Shown here: in pieces, positions 37,035-45,474 of the stretch | Position numbering within the stretch: position 1 is the stretch's first letter | How the letters are laid out: the number at the start of each line of letters is the position of its first letter | Assembly (NCBI RefSeq): GCF_001428045.1 | Contig: NZ_LMSD01000010.1 | Coordinates: 2,385 to 66,384, forward strand | DNA: 64,000 nt | From: Paenibacillus sp. Soil750 | GTDB lineage: Bacteria; Bacillota; Bacilli; Paenibacillales; NBRC-103111 | Direction of reading: 5' to 3' | Position numbers and translations under genes: made by a program | Notes under the pieces: generated by a model | Databases searched by the model: none | What the model was told of the DNA's origin: nothing | What the model saw: the letters and a program-made list of their open reading frames with translations, nothing else

Positions 37035-37057
37035 TATACTTAGTGTAAGCGTTTTAT
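37035..37057 (+). promoter_or_regulatory. -10 box and cre-like site of the sulfatase gene
   Basis: TATACT (37035-37040) is followed 3 bp later by TGTAAGCGTTTTAT (37044-37057), identical over 14 bp to the site in front of GH125 at 26474-26487. It implies shared catabolite control of sulfatase and mannan genes. Confidence 0.65.
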
Positions 37058-37077
37058 CCGAAAAGGGGGATTTACTT

Positions 37078-38538
37078 TTGAGCCGACGCCCGAACATTCT
37101 ATTCGTCACGACAGACCAACAACGATACGATTGCCTTGGGATAGCTGATTCCATGCATCCCGTTATGACACCACACTTGGATCAACTAGCGTGCGAAGGG
37201 ATCCGTTTCACAAGTGCATATTCCGATTGTCCGCTTTGCATCCCATCCCGGACGTCGATGATGACTGGCCAAGCTGCCTATCATCATGGTGTAGCCAAGA
37301 ATGGGGAGTTTCGTATTCCTGAGGATTCGAAAATGACCTTGCCTGGCAGGTTGAGCACCGCTGGCTATCAAACGCATGCTGCTGGCAAGATGCAGTTCAT
37401 TCCACCAAGGAATCGAAATGGCTTTGAACGGATGAGACTCGTTCCAGAAGATTATGTGAACTACCTTGAAACCACGGAATATCGAGGATTATATCGTGGT
37501 CATGGTATGGGTGGAAACGAAGTATATCCCGTTTATAATTCAGTTCCCATTCCATATTCAGCAACACATTGGACAGTGAATGAGTCGATCGACTTTTTGC
37601 GTCAGCGTGATTCTGAGATGCCTTTCTTCCTATGGACCAGCTTCGAAGCGCCACATCCACCCTATGACCCGCCAGAATCCTTTGTCAGACTCTATGACGG
37701 TGTGGACATTTCGTCGCCGGTAGCTGCAGCTTGGAATACATCGGAGGAGGTTCCTGAATGGGTTCGTACGAGGAAGAAGAGTCATAAAATAGATGTTTTA
37801 CCTCCACACATCGTAAGTATGGCAAGGAAGCATTATTACGCGCAACTGACTCATATTGATTATGAACTAGGACGATTATTTGGTGAATTAAAAAGCAAGC
37901 AGCTGTGGGATAACACAGTTGTTATCTTTACTTCAGACCATGGAGAGATGCTGGGGGACCACGGGTTATTTCACAAAACCTGCTTCTACGAAGCTTCATC
38001 CAAAGTTCCCTTCCTTTTGAAGCCGCCGAAAGATTGGCAGGGAGCCCTAACCACCTCGACTGTTAGCGCAACACCTATCATATTGGCTGATATTTACCCG
38101 ACTGTGCTTGAATTTGCTGGATGCCTGCAGGAGGATGATCAGAAAAGAGACGGATGCAGCTTACTGAATTTGACCTCATTATCAGAGGAGCGCCCGTGGA
38201 TTTATGGCTATATGAATGATCTGGATGGATTGTATATGGTAACGAACGGCGAGTGGAAATATCTCTATTATGTCTGCGGGGGGAGTGAGCAGTTGTTCGA
38301 CCTCGTGCAGGATCCAGAAGAAAGAAATGATCTTAGTCAGGATTCAAATACTAGGAGTTGCGATATGCTGGAGACGTTGAGAACGTTGTTAACGACGAAG
38401 TTTCCTGAATTACTCGCTAACGATACAGTTGAAAAAAGGATGCTCTTCCACACACAGCCCAATCTAACTGAAGAGCACTTGAAAGCGACGAATCCATTCG
38501 CCTGGCGAGGTCCAATGCGTTACGGCGGTCAGTGGTAG
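37078..38538 (+). CDS. sulfatase (formylglycine type)
   Basis: A 486-residue type I sulfatase. The signature C54-I-P-S-R58 contains the cysteine expected to become formylglycine, and metal ligands appear in the N-terminal NILFVTTDQQRYD and in VIFTSDHGEMLGDHGLFHK. No signal peptide is visible, so it should be cytoplasmic and act on an imported sulfated sugar, unless the start is misplaced. TTG 37078 has AAGGGGG 8 nt upstream. A cre-like site precedes it. No maturase for the cysteine is in the window. Confidence 0.93.
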   Translation: MSRRPNILFVTTDQQRYDCLGIADSMHPVMTPHLDQLACEGIRFTSAYSDCPLCIPSRTSMMTGQAAYHHGVAKNGEFRIPEDSKMTLPGRLSTAGYQTHAAGKMQFIPPRNRNGFERMRLVPEDYVNYLETTEYRGLYRGHGMGGNEVYPVYNSVPIPYSATHWTVNESIDFLRQRDSEMPFFLWTSFEAPHPPYDPPESFVRLYDGVDISSPVAAAWNTSEEVPEWVRTRKKSHKIDVLPPHIVSMARKHYYAQLTHIDYELGRLFGELKSKQLWDNTVVIFTSDHGEMLGDHGLFHKTCFYEASSKVPFLLKPPKDWQGALTTSTVSATPIILADIYPTVLEFAGCLQEDDQKRDGCSLLNLTSLSEERPWIYGYMNDLDGLYMVTNGEWKYLYYVCGGSEQLFDLVQDPEERNDLSQDSNTRSCDMLETLRTLLTTKFPELLANDTVEKRMLFHTQPNLTEEHLKATNPFAWRGPMRYGGQW

Positions 38539-38600
38539 CCAAGTCAACAGCCCACACGCGGACCAGAAGGAGGTGTCGGAGACGTCTCAATGGAAATTTT

Positions 38601-38631
38601 TTGAATACCATAAGTTGTAAAATGTTATAAT
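38601..38631 (+). promoter_or_regulatory. sigma-A-like promoter ahead of the TerD genes
   Basis: TTGAAT (38601-38606), 19-bp spacer, extended -10 TGTTATAAT with TATAAT at 38626-38631. The predicted start lies only a few bases before the hairpin at 38641. Confidence 0.5.
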
Positions 38632-38640
38632 AAGATAAAA

Positions 38641-38676
38641 CGCAGCCTAGGATCGTCCTGTGGCTGTTTTTCTTTT
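38641..38676 (+). terminator. hairpin with T-run between sulfatase and terD
   Basis: CAGCC..AGGA-tcg-TCCT..GGCTG followed by TTTTTCTTTT. It can be the sulfatase terminator, but it lies downstream of the promoter at 38601 and could therefore also attenuate terD transcription. Confidence 0.7.
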
Positions 38677-38809
38677 GAATTCTGGGGGATTTTGACTACT
38701 GAAGTCGAATTCACAAATAATTTACCCAGGAAAGTGAAACGTGATTGAATTTCATGCGTATCAGATAAGGGAGTTCACTAAAACAGGTAAGCGAAGGGAG
38801 GTGACCTCG

Positions 38810-39409
38810 TTGACAATCAGTTTAGTCAAAGGTCAAAAGATTGATTTAACAAAAGGTAACGCAGGTCTTTCTAAAGTTGTGGTTGGATTGGGTTGGGATC
38901 CTGCAGTTGTTGAGAAGAAGGGGTTCTTCGGCTCTAAGAAATCGGCAGTTGAGATCGATTGTGACGCTTCCGTGATTTTATTGGATGAAAAGGGAAGAAT
39001 AACCAACCAGAAACATGTGATTTATTTTGCTAATCTACAAAGCCCTGATGGTTCAGTCGTTCACTCTGGTGACAACCGTACCGGAGATGGCGATGGTGAC
39101 GATGAGACAATTTCTATTAATTTAGGACAAGTTCCTGCAGATGTGAGTAAAATCGCATTCGTCGTGAATATCTACGACTGCGTGAATAGAAAGCAGGATT
39201 TCGGTCTCATTCAATCAGCTTATATCCGTGTATTGAATGGTGCTAATCAACAAGAGTTGGTTAAGTTTAACTTAACTGATGACTACTCAGGTAAATCATC
39301 CCTTATTGTTGGTGAAATCTACCGACATGGCGGCGAATGGAAATTCAGTGCAATTGGTGAAGGAAGTACAGATACTACCATTGGACAATTGGTCAAAAGA
39401 TATCAATAA
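38810..39409 (+). CDS. TerD family protein (TerD-1)
   Basis: A 199-residue cytosolic TerD-type Ca2+-binding protein. It opens LTISLVKGQKIDLTKG and has the acidic metal-binding loop DNRTGDGDGDDE. It carries an extra segment (VEKKGFFGSKKSAVEIDCDAS, split by charged residues) not present in TerD-2. The start is TTG 38810 with AGGGAGGTG 6 nt upstream; the frame reaches back to 38741 but those residues precede the TerD domain. First gene of the Ter region; TerD proteins act in membrane-associated stress complexes with TerC. Confidence 0.92.
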   Translation: MTISLVKGQKIDLTKGNAGLSKVVVGLGWDPAVVEKKGFFGSKKSAVEIDCDASVILLDEKGRITNQKHVIYFANLQSPDGSVVHSGDNRTGDGDGDDETISINLGQVPADVSKIAFVVNIYDCVNRKQDFGLIQSAYIRVLNGANQQELVKFNLTDDYSGKSSLIVGEIYRHGGEWKFSAIGEGSTDTTIGQLVKRYQ

Positions 39410-39447
39410 TGGCACAGCCAAATCCTATATAAAGAGAGGTATTTCAC

Positions 39448-40029
39448 ATGTCTATTTCATTATCTAAAGGTCAGAAAGTCGATTTAACGAAAACAAACCC
39501 AGGTTTGACGAAAGTTCTTGTTGGCTTAGGATGGGACACGAACAAATATGATGGCGGTAAGGATTTCGATTTGGATGCTTCCATTTTTGCAGCGAATGCT
39601 GCTGGTAAAGTTGGCAACGAATCCGATTTTATTTTCTACAACAACACTAAAAATGCGAATGGTTCTATCGAGCACAAAGGTGACAATCGTACAGGAGCAG
39701 GCGATGGTGATGATGAAGTTATCTCCATTGATCTTAGCGCAGTACCTGCTGAAACAGAGAAAATCGCATTCTGCATTACGATTCATGATGCGGAAGCAAG
39801 AGCTCAAAACTTTGGACAAGTTTCCAATGCGTATGTGCGTGTGCTAAATGAGGGATCTGGCGCGGAATTAATTCGTTTTGATCTTGGTGAGGATTTCTCC
39901 ATTGAAACAGGCGTTGTTATCGGTGAACTTTACCGCAATAACGGCGAGTGGAAATTTAGCGCAATCGGCAGCGGTTATAAAGACGGATTAGCAGGCTTGG
40001 CACGTGATTATGGTTTACAAACTTCCTAA
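39448..40029 (+). CDS. TerD family protein (TerD-2)
   Basis: A 193-residue canonical TerD protein: [42 protein letters not shown] and [16 protein letters not shown]. It is highly similar to YceD/YceE of B. subtilis. It follows TerD-1 by 38 bp with GAGAGGT before the ATG, so it is probably cotranscribed. A hairpin at about 40047-40077 lacks a real T-run and may allow read-through to terC. Confidence 0.94.
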   Translation: MSISLSKGQKVDLTKTNPGLTKVLVGLGWDTNKYDGGKDFDLDASIFAANAAGKVGNESDFIFYNNTKNANGSIEHKGDNRTGAGDGDDEVISIDLSAVPAETEKIAFCITIHDAEARAQNFGQVSNAYVRVLNEGSGAELIRFDLGEDFSIETGVVIGELYRNNGEWKFSAIGSGYKDGLAGLARDYGLQTS

Positions 40030-40247
40030 TAGGAAGTCTAATGTAATAGGGTGGTGCTTTCCGGAGCATCACCCTCCCTACTCTTCTTAATCAATTCAAC
40101 TCGAGAAATGGTTTCATTTGACCAGCTTTGTTGCGTTATGGATTGGAATTCAATGATCCGAGTAGACGAATCGTGTAATCGGTGAATGAGATAGATGAGG
40201 AAGATCGCGTCAGGATGATTAGCAATTAAAACAGGGGGTCCATCTTA

Positions 40248-40994
40248 ATGTCAGACTTTTTCCAAAGTTTTGTAGATAATTTCATGAATTTCTTTAGCTG
40301 GGATGTGCTCTCAGCAACACTAACTGATCCCGTAAACTGGGGGATTATCGGTACACTCGTCCTTCTCGAAGGATTGCTATCCGCAGATAATGCGCTAGTA
40401 CTTGCTGTAATGGTTAAGCATTTGCCGAAGCAACAACAGAAACGAGCTTTATTTTATGGTCTATTAGGAGCCTACATATTTAGGTTTATCGCCATTGGTG
40501 TGGGTACGTTCTTAGTACAGATTACCTGGATTAAGGTAGCCGGTGGGGCGTATCTCCTTTGGATTGCTTATAGTAATCTCTTCATGAAGAAGCATAGCGA
40601 CGAAGACGGGGAAGTCAAGAATAAAGGTCTTTCCTTCTGGCGTACCGTTCTTGCCGTAGAAATCATGGATATCGCATTCAGTGTCGATAGCGTTCTTGCC
40701 GCATTTGGTGTGAGCGACAAGGTATGGGTATTGTTCTTAGGTGGTATCTTAGGCGTCCTCATGATGAGAGGCGTGGCACAAGTCTTCTTGAAGCTCATTG
40801 ACAAGATTCCGGAACTGGAGAGAACAGCGTTTATCTTAATTATCGTCATCGGTCTTAAAATGATTGCTGGAGCATTCGGCTTCCACATCTCACATGTGAT
40901 CTTCTTCTCCGTCATTATTGCCTTGTTCGGAGGAACGATCATTCTAAGCATGCTTCGTAAAAAGAACAAGTCTGGATCCGTAAAAGAATCTTAA
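40248..40994 (+). CDS. TerC family integral membrane protein (YceF-like)
   Basis: A 248-residue membrane protein with about seven helices and the conserved acidic residues of the family (LLEGLLSADNALVLAVMVKHL, VEIMDIAFSVDSVLAAFGV). TerC proteins are implicated in metal (Mn2+) efflux or metalation at the membrane and partner with TerD. GGGGGT precedes the ATG by 8 nt. No yybP-ykoY riboswitch was recognised in the 218 bp upstream. Confidence 0.93.
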   Translation: MSDFFQSFVDNFMNFFSWDVLSATLTDPVNWGIIGTLVLLEGLLSADNALVLAVMVKHLPKQQQKRALFYGLLGAYIFRFIAIGVGTFLVQITWIKVAGGAYLLWIAYSNLFMKKHSDEDGEVKNKGLSFWRTVLAVEIMDIAFSVDSVLAAFGVSDKVWVLFLGGILGVLMMRGVAQVFLKLIDKIPELERTAFILIIVIGLKMIAGAFGFHISHVIFFSVIIALFGGTIILSMLRKKNKSGSVKES

Positions 40995-41018
40995 TCTTAT
41001 TTATAATTGTAGACAATG

Positions 41019-41050
41019 GACAATCCCTCCTCTATGGAGGGATTGTTTAT
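41019..41050 (+). terminator. terminator-like hairpin after terC
   Basis: ACAATCCCTCC / GGAGGGATTGT stem with a 5-nt loop but a weak T-tract (TTTATTG). It separates terC from the biosynthetic operon, possibly only partially. Confidence 0.6.
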
Positions 41051-41074
41051 TGAAATAAAGAGGGAGGAATCGGC

Positions 41075-42178
41075 ATGCGATATTTCAATTATTTAACCGC
41101 GGATGAAGAGAAAGCTTTATTTTATTTACCGCCGAATTCCTTCCATAATCATTCGCACAAAGACATTTTAGCTCATTCTGTCGGTGCTGCTCTGTACATG
41201 CCAGCGACCCGACGTACGTTCGCAGAAGATATTGCTTTTGGTAAAATCGAAGGCTTAGTGTCCGTTGTTCTTGATCTGGAGGATGCTGTAGGTGATAACG
41301 AAGTGCATGCTGCAGAAGAATCGCTTATTGGACAAATGAATCAGATCGCCCATTGGATGGAAGTTGGTATTGTAAGTGCAGAGAATCTGCCGCTGATATT
41401 CATTCGTGTAAGAAGCGTGAATCAATTAAACTATGTGCTAGAGAGACTGGAAGAGCATGTAGCCCTTCTAACGGGTATTGTGTTCCCGAAATTTACTGTG
41501 GAAAATGGCGAGGATTATTTTCAAATTCTAGAAAATTACAATGATGAGAAATCGGCATCTGCACCAATTTTATATGGATTACCGATTCTGGAATCTGCCT
41601 CGATTATTTATAAAGAAAGCCGCACTTTTACCTTATTGGCGATTAACGAAATTATAACGAATTTTAAGGATTTGGTCTTGAACATCCGGATTGGCGCAAC
41701 TGACTTTTCAAGCTTATTTGGGCTGAGACGAAGTCCGGACAGAACGATTTATGACATCGCCCCGATACGGGATTGTGTCGCTGATATTATTAATATTTTT
41801 GGTCGTATGGAAGCCAACAACGTGATTTCTGGACCTGTTTGGGAATATTTCGGTGTGAAGGGACTCCTACATGAAGTGATGCTGGATAAAGAGAATGGCT
41901 TGATCGGTAAAACAATTATTCATCCTACGCACATTAAGCCAGTGCAAGCTCTCTACGCGGTCACACATGAAGAATATACGGATGCTATAAGCATTCTGAA
42001 GAACAATCATGGCGACCTTGGAGTTATGAAGAGTGTCTACGGCAATAAAATGAATGAATTCAAACCCCATTTCAATTGGGCGAAACGTATTCTTTTACGA
42101 TCACAAGTTTATGGGGTGCTGCATGAACAACAAACCTTTGATGGATTACTCACTAGGCCTAACCGAGCGTACGTATAA
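41075..42178 (+). CDS. CitE-like (HpcH/HpaI aldolase family) C-C bond lyase of the Ter operon
   Basis: A 367-residue TIM-barrel lyase. The hallmark VVLDLEDAVGDNEVHAAEESL motif is present, along with IFIRVRSV, GIVFPKFT, IRIGATDFSSLFGLRR and IHPTHIKPVQALY, giving the Mg2+ and acyl/keto-acid site. The exact substrate is unknown. It is first in a five-gene operon (41075-46493) with overlapping genes; this set is found next to terD/terC in many bacteria and is predicted to build a nucleoside-like metabolite. Confidence 0.9.
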   Translation: MRYFNYLTADEEKALFYLPPNSFHNHSHKDILAHSVGAALYMPATRRTFAEDIAFGKIEGLVSVVLDLEDAVGDNEVHAAEESLIGQMNQIAHWMEVGIVSAENLPLIFIRVRSVNQLNYVLERLEEHVALLTGIVFPKFTVENGEDYFQILENYNDEKSASAPILYGLPILESASIIYKESRTFTLLAINEIITNFKDLVLNIRIGATDFSSLFGLRRSPDRTIYDIAPIRDCVADIINIFGRMEANNVISGPVWEYFGVKGLLHEVMLDKENGLIGKTIIHPTHIKPVQALYAVTHEEYTDAISILKNNHGDLGVMKSVYGNKMNEFKPHFNWAKRILLRSQVYGVLHEQQTFDGLLTRPNRAYV

Positions 42179-43538
42179 AATAGCAGGCGATTTGGAGCTG
42201 CACGTCACCGTGACTTCCAATCCCCACAACATACCGCTCGACGCCTTATTCGCGATGGCGGCGAGAATTAATAAGAAACGATCTTTTTTGTTTGTAAGCA
42301 AAGTGTTAGGCAAACATATCCCGGTGAATCCGTACACGTCATTGTTAAGTGGAACTACTTTAGCGATATTATTGCAGGAAGCGTTACAAGGAACGAAGTT
42401 AGAAGAGAAGGTACAGCTGGCTGTTGAGGGGCTAGTATACTCGGATAAAGCGGAAACGGCCTATAAAGCGATTATGTCTGAACGTTTACCATTAAAGCAG
42501 CCTATTGCTTTCATTGGATTTGCGGAAACAGCGACGGCCATTGGGCATGCGGTCTATGAAGCTTTTGGGCAAGGAAGCCATTATTTGCACACGACACGTG
42601 AAGTGATCGAAGAATCACCGTCCATTCTGCAATTCCAAGAAGAACACTCGCATGCTACAGATCACTATGGATATTCGGATAATCCTGCCATTCTTGCGCA
42701 GCCTGATATTCTCGTTCTCGTCGATGATGAAATTACGACAGGCCGAACGTCGCTTAATATCATTCGCGACCTGCAAGGGAAATACCCTAAGAAAATGTAC
42801 TACGTGTTAGCACTGCTGGATTGGCGGACAGAGGAAGACATCCTACAATTTGCCCAGTTGGAGCAGGAATTGCATATTACGATTCACGTCATCTCATTAA
42901 TTCGCGGGAATACGAAGGTAGTTGGCTCTAGCGAAAGCTTGCCATTGCAAGCACCTAGCCCTTTACCTGAGGAGCGCACAGAACTTCTGCAAATTTCTTA
43001 TGTGAATCAACTATTCTCCCACGCTCCTTATGCAGGTAACAGGCCCTATTTGCAACATAGCGGAAGGTTCGGACTTACCCCCTCCAATACCGCACAACTG
43101 GATCGTTCCATCACGCAGACGGCCGAGCTGCTCAAACGTAAACGTACAGGGAACAAGACACTCTGTGTGGGCACGGGGGAGTTTATGTATATCCCGATGC
43201 GTATTGCTGCTGAGATGGGGTCAGGGGTGTCTTATCAATCGACGACACGCAGCCCTATTCATGTCATGGAGCACCGAGACTATGCGGTGAAATATGGTCA
43301 TGCCTTCCCTTCTCCAGAAGATGAACAAGTCGTGCACTTCTTCTACAATATCCCGTACGGCACGTATCAGGAGCTCTTTCTTTTTATGGAAAGAGAAGCT
43401 TCCCCTTCATCTATGGAGCCGATTCTGCGAATTCTCCAAGCAAAGGGACTGCATACCCTGCATATCGTCTTCTTCTCGCCTCAATCGGTCGATTGGAAGG
43501 AGGCTACGGTATGGAAGCTTGGCAATCCAGACGCATAG
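42123..43538 (+). CDS. phosphoribosyltransferase with TRSP domain
   Basis: 471 residues. The N-terminal half is a PRTase with the PRPP-binding loop LVLVDDEITTGRTSLN (about residues 200-215). The C-terminal half is the TRSP domain, with the naming motif at T375-R-S-P378. ATG 42123 has GGGGTG upstream and overlaps the lyase gene by 56 nt; the longer frame from 42054 is not supported by a ribosome site. It should transfer phosphoribose in the predicted Ter-linked nucleoside-like pathway. Confidence 0.9.
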   Translation: MNNKPLMDYSLGLTERTYKIAGDLELHVTVTSNPHNIPLDALFAMAARINKKRSFLFVSKVLGKHIPVNPYTSLLSGTTLAILLQEALQGTKLEEKVQLAVEGLVYSDKAETAYKAIMSERLPLKQPIAFIGFAETATAIGHAVYEAFGQGSHYLHTTREVIEESPSILQFQEEHSHATDHYGYSDNPAILAQPDILVLVDDEITTGRTSLNIIRDLQGKYPKKMYYVLALLDWRTEEDILQFAQLEQELHITIHVISLIRGNTKVVGSSESLPLQAPSPLPEERTELLQISYVNQLFSHAPYAGNRPYLQHSGRFGLTPSNTAQLDRSITQTAELLKRKRTGNKTLCVGTGEFMYIPMRIAAEMGSGVSYQSTTRSPIHVMEHRDYAVKYGHAFPSPEDEQVVHFFYNIPYGTYQELFLFMEREASPSSMEPILRILQAKGLHTLHIVFFSPQSVDWKEATVWKLGNPDA

Positions 43539-44644
43539 ATGACCCCCAACCAATGGGGAGTTATCCACCTGGTGATGTGACATTTCTACTGAAGGATATC
43601 AGCAACATCAAGCTGGAAGTCGCCTTAGATGCCAGAGAGCGAGCTATCCAATCTGGAACGCACTATTCGGAAATGCTTCCTCAGGAACATCTGCCTTCCT
43701 CTGATTATTTGAACCTATATCAAGAAACACTCGAGCTGTCTGCAGAGAAAGTAGCCGTATCCGTAGGTGTGGTAGCTGAGCTTATCCGAACAAACAAAGG
43801 GCCGAACACGGTCCTCGTTTCCTTGGCTAGAGCGGGCACACCTGTAGGCATTCTGATCAAGCGATACTTGCAAGAGATCCACCAGATGAACCTGCCGCAT
43901 TATAGTATCTCGATTATTCGAGGCAAGGGGATTGATGAGAACGCTCTCTTGTACATGTTGCAGAAACATCCGGGTGCAAGGCTGCAATTCATTGATGGGT
44001 GGACAGGCAAGGGGGCCATTCGTAAAGTGCTTACCCAAGCTTGTGGCAAAATGGCAAGGGATTACGGGATCATCCTAGACGATGATCTAGCGGTACTCGC
44101 CGATCCTGGGCATTGTACAGACATGTTCGGAACCCGTGAGGACTTTCTCATTCCGAGTGCATGCCTAAACTCGACGGTCTCCGGTTTAATGAGTCGTACC
44201 GTGCTGCGCGACGATTTAATTGGGCCCCATGATTTTCATGGCTCGAAATATTACAAAGAATGGTTGGATCACGATCAGTCTAATCATTTCATCGGATCGA
44301 TTGTTCCTTTTTTCAACAAGGTGACTAAGGAAGCTCAGGAGATGGCTCAATCTTTTGTGACCCATCCACCTGAAATTTCCTGGCATGGCCTTCGGGATAT
44401 CCAAGCGATTCAGACGACCTATCAGATGGCAGATATCAACTTGATTAAGCCTGGTGTGGGAGAAACGACTCGTGTTCTGCTTAGGAGAGTACCGTGGCGG
44501 ATCTTGGTAGATCGCATGGATAATCCGCATATTCGGCATATCTTGCTGCTAGCTGAGGCACGCGGTGTACCTGTTGAGGTGTATCCAGGCCTCACGTATT
44601 CATGTTGCGGCCTCATACAATCTGTGAAAGGGGATGCCGAATGA
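43511..44644 (+). CDS. StiP-family protein with PELOTA-like RNA-binding domain
   Basis: 377 residues. The body belongs to the family annotated 'cysteine protease StiP' but is PRTase-like (TVLVSLARAGTPVGILIKRY, SIIRGKGIDENAL, FIDGWTGKGAIRKVL). The C-terminal ~100 residues (LIKPGVGETTRVLLRRVPW, ILLLAEARGVPVEVY) fit the PELOTA RNA-binding domain. ATG 43511 has AAGGAGG 7 nt upstream and overlaps the previous gene by 28 nt. A second PRTase-type enzyme in one operon suggests modification of a base, nucleotide or RNA; the protease label is doubtful. Confidence 0.87.
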   Translation: MEAWQSRRIDDPQPMGSYPPGDVTFLLKDISNIKLEVALDARERAIQSGTHYSEMLPQEHLPSSDYLNLYQETLELSAEKVAVSVGVVAELIRTNKGPNTVLVSLARAGTPVGILIKRYLQEIHQMNLPHYSISIIRGKGIDENALLYMLQKHPGARLQFIDGWTGKGAIRKVLTQACGKMARDYGIILDDDLAVLADPGHCTDMFGTREDFLIPSACLNSTVSGLMSRTVLRDDLIGPHDFHGSKYYKEWLDHDQSNHFIGSIVPFFNKVTKEAQEMAQSFVTHPPEISWHGLRDIQAIQTTYQMADINLIKPGVGETTRVLLRRVPWRILVDRMDNPHIRHILLLAEARGVPVEVYPGLTYSCCGLIQSVKGDAE

Positions 44645-45474
44645 TTTATGCCAGTGATTTAGATCAGACCTTAATCTATTCCCAGCCACCAGAACGTGCG
44701 GAGCACTTGGGAGATCGTATCATGGTTGCCGAGCTGATCGATGGCAAAGTGAGATCCTATATGTCCTCCAGCACATATCAACGATTGCAAGAGCTGATGA
44801 ATGAACTCATTTTCATCCCAGTGACAACGCGAACGATTGCCCAATATGAGCGAATACATCTCATCAGTCAAATTCTGAAACCCCAATATGCGGTTACAAG
44901 CAACGGGGGGAATATGTTGATCGACGGCAAGGTGGATATGGAGTGGCGAGATCTTGTCAGGACGCGTGTCAGCGAGACGAGTGCTCCTGTCGAGGATGTT
45001 CGCCAAGTTATGCATAGCGTTCTAAGCCAGGACTGGGTGATCAGCTCAAGTTGGTGCGATGATCTCTTCTACTCCCATATCGTCGAGCGCGACCGCATGC
45101 CTGTGCAGGAAATAGCCGATTTGAGCAACCAGTTGAAGGATATGGGCTGGCGCACTTCTGTTCAAGGAAGGAAGGTCTACATCGTCCCTGAGGCCGTGAG
45201 CAAGGGTGCAGCAGTCGCACATCTGAAGCAAATACTTGATGGTCGGAAAGTCATTGCTTCCGGTGATTCCCTACTGGATCAGAGCTTGTTAGACATCGCT
45301 GATTACGCGATTGCTCCAGGTCATGGAGAGTTATTTCGCCAAGAACAAATAACCCCATCCGGGATATACAGATTTACGGAGGAATCCGGCATTTTTGCAG
45401 CTGATGACATCACCACATTTGTTCATTCCACACATAGCGAGCACCGAATGTTGCTCATAAAGGAGCCCTCATGA
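44641..45474 (+). CDS. HAD superfamily hydrolase of the Ter operon
   Basis: A 277-residue HAD phosphatase. The nucleophile motif is D6-L-D8-Q-T in MIYASDLDQTLIYS, and the C-terminal motif IVIASGDSLLDQSLL is visible (read as KVIASGDSLLDQSLL), with SNGGNMLIDG typical of the Cof/SPP type. The ATG overlaps the StiP stop by 4 nt (ATGA); an upstream in-frame start at 44602 lies inside StiP. Likely role: dephosphorylation of a pathway intermediate. Confidence 0.9.
   Translation: MIYASDLDQTLIYSQPPERAEHLGDRIMVAELIDGKVRSYMSSSTYQRLQELMNELIFIPVTTRTIAQYERIHLISQILKPQYAVTSNGGNMLIDGKVDMEWRDLVRTRVSETSAPVEDVRQVMHSVLSQDWVISSSWCDDLFYSHIVERDRMPVQEIADLSNQLKDMGWRTSVQGRKVYIVPEAVSKGAAVAHLKQILDGRKVIASGDSLLDQSLLDIADYAIAPGHGELFRQEQITPSGIYRFTEESGIFAADDITTFVHSTHSEHRMLLIKEPS

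Noticed and set aside
38741-38809. N-terminal extension of TerD-1 from the upstream ATG
   Set aside because: The TerD domain starts at TTG 38810, which has a strong ribosome site, and the extension has no family counterpart.
40030-40247. yybP-ykoY manganese riboswitch upstream of terC
   Set aside because: TerC genes often have one, but the conserved core is not recognisable in this gap.
43511-44644. Cysteine protease activity for the StiP-family protein
   Set aside because: The name is inherited from an old annotation; the motifs and operon context fit a PRTase-like enzyme with an RNA-binding domain better.
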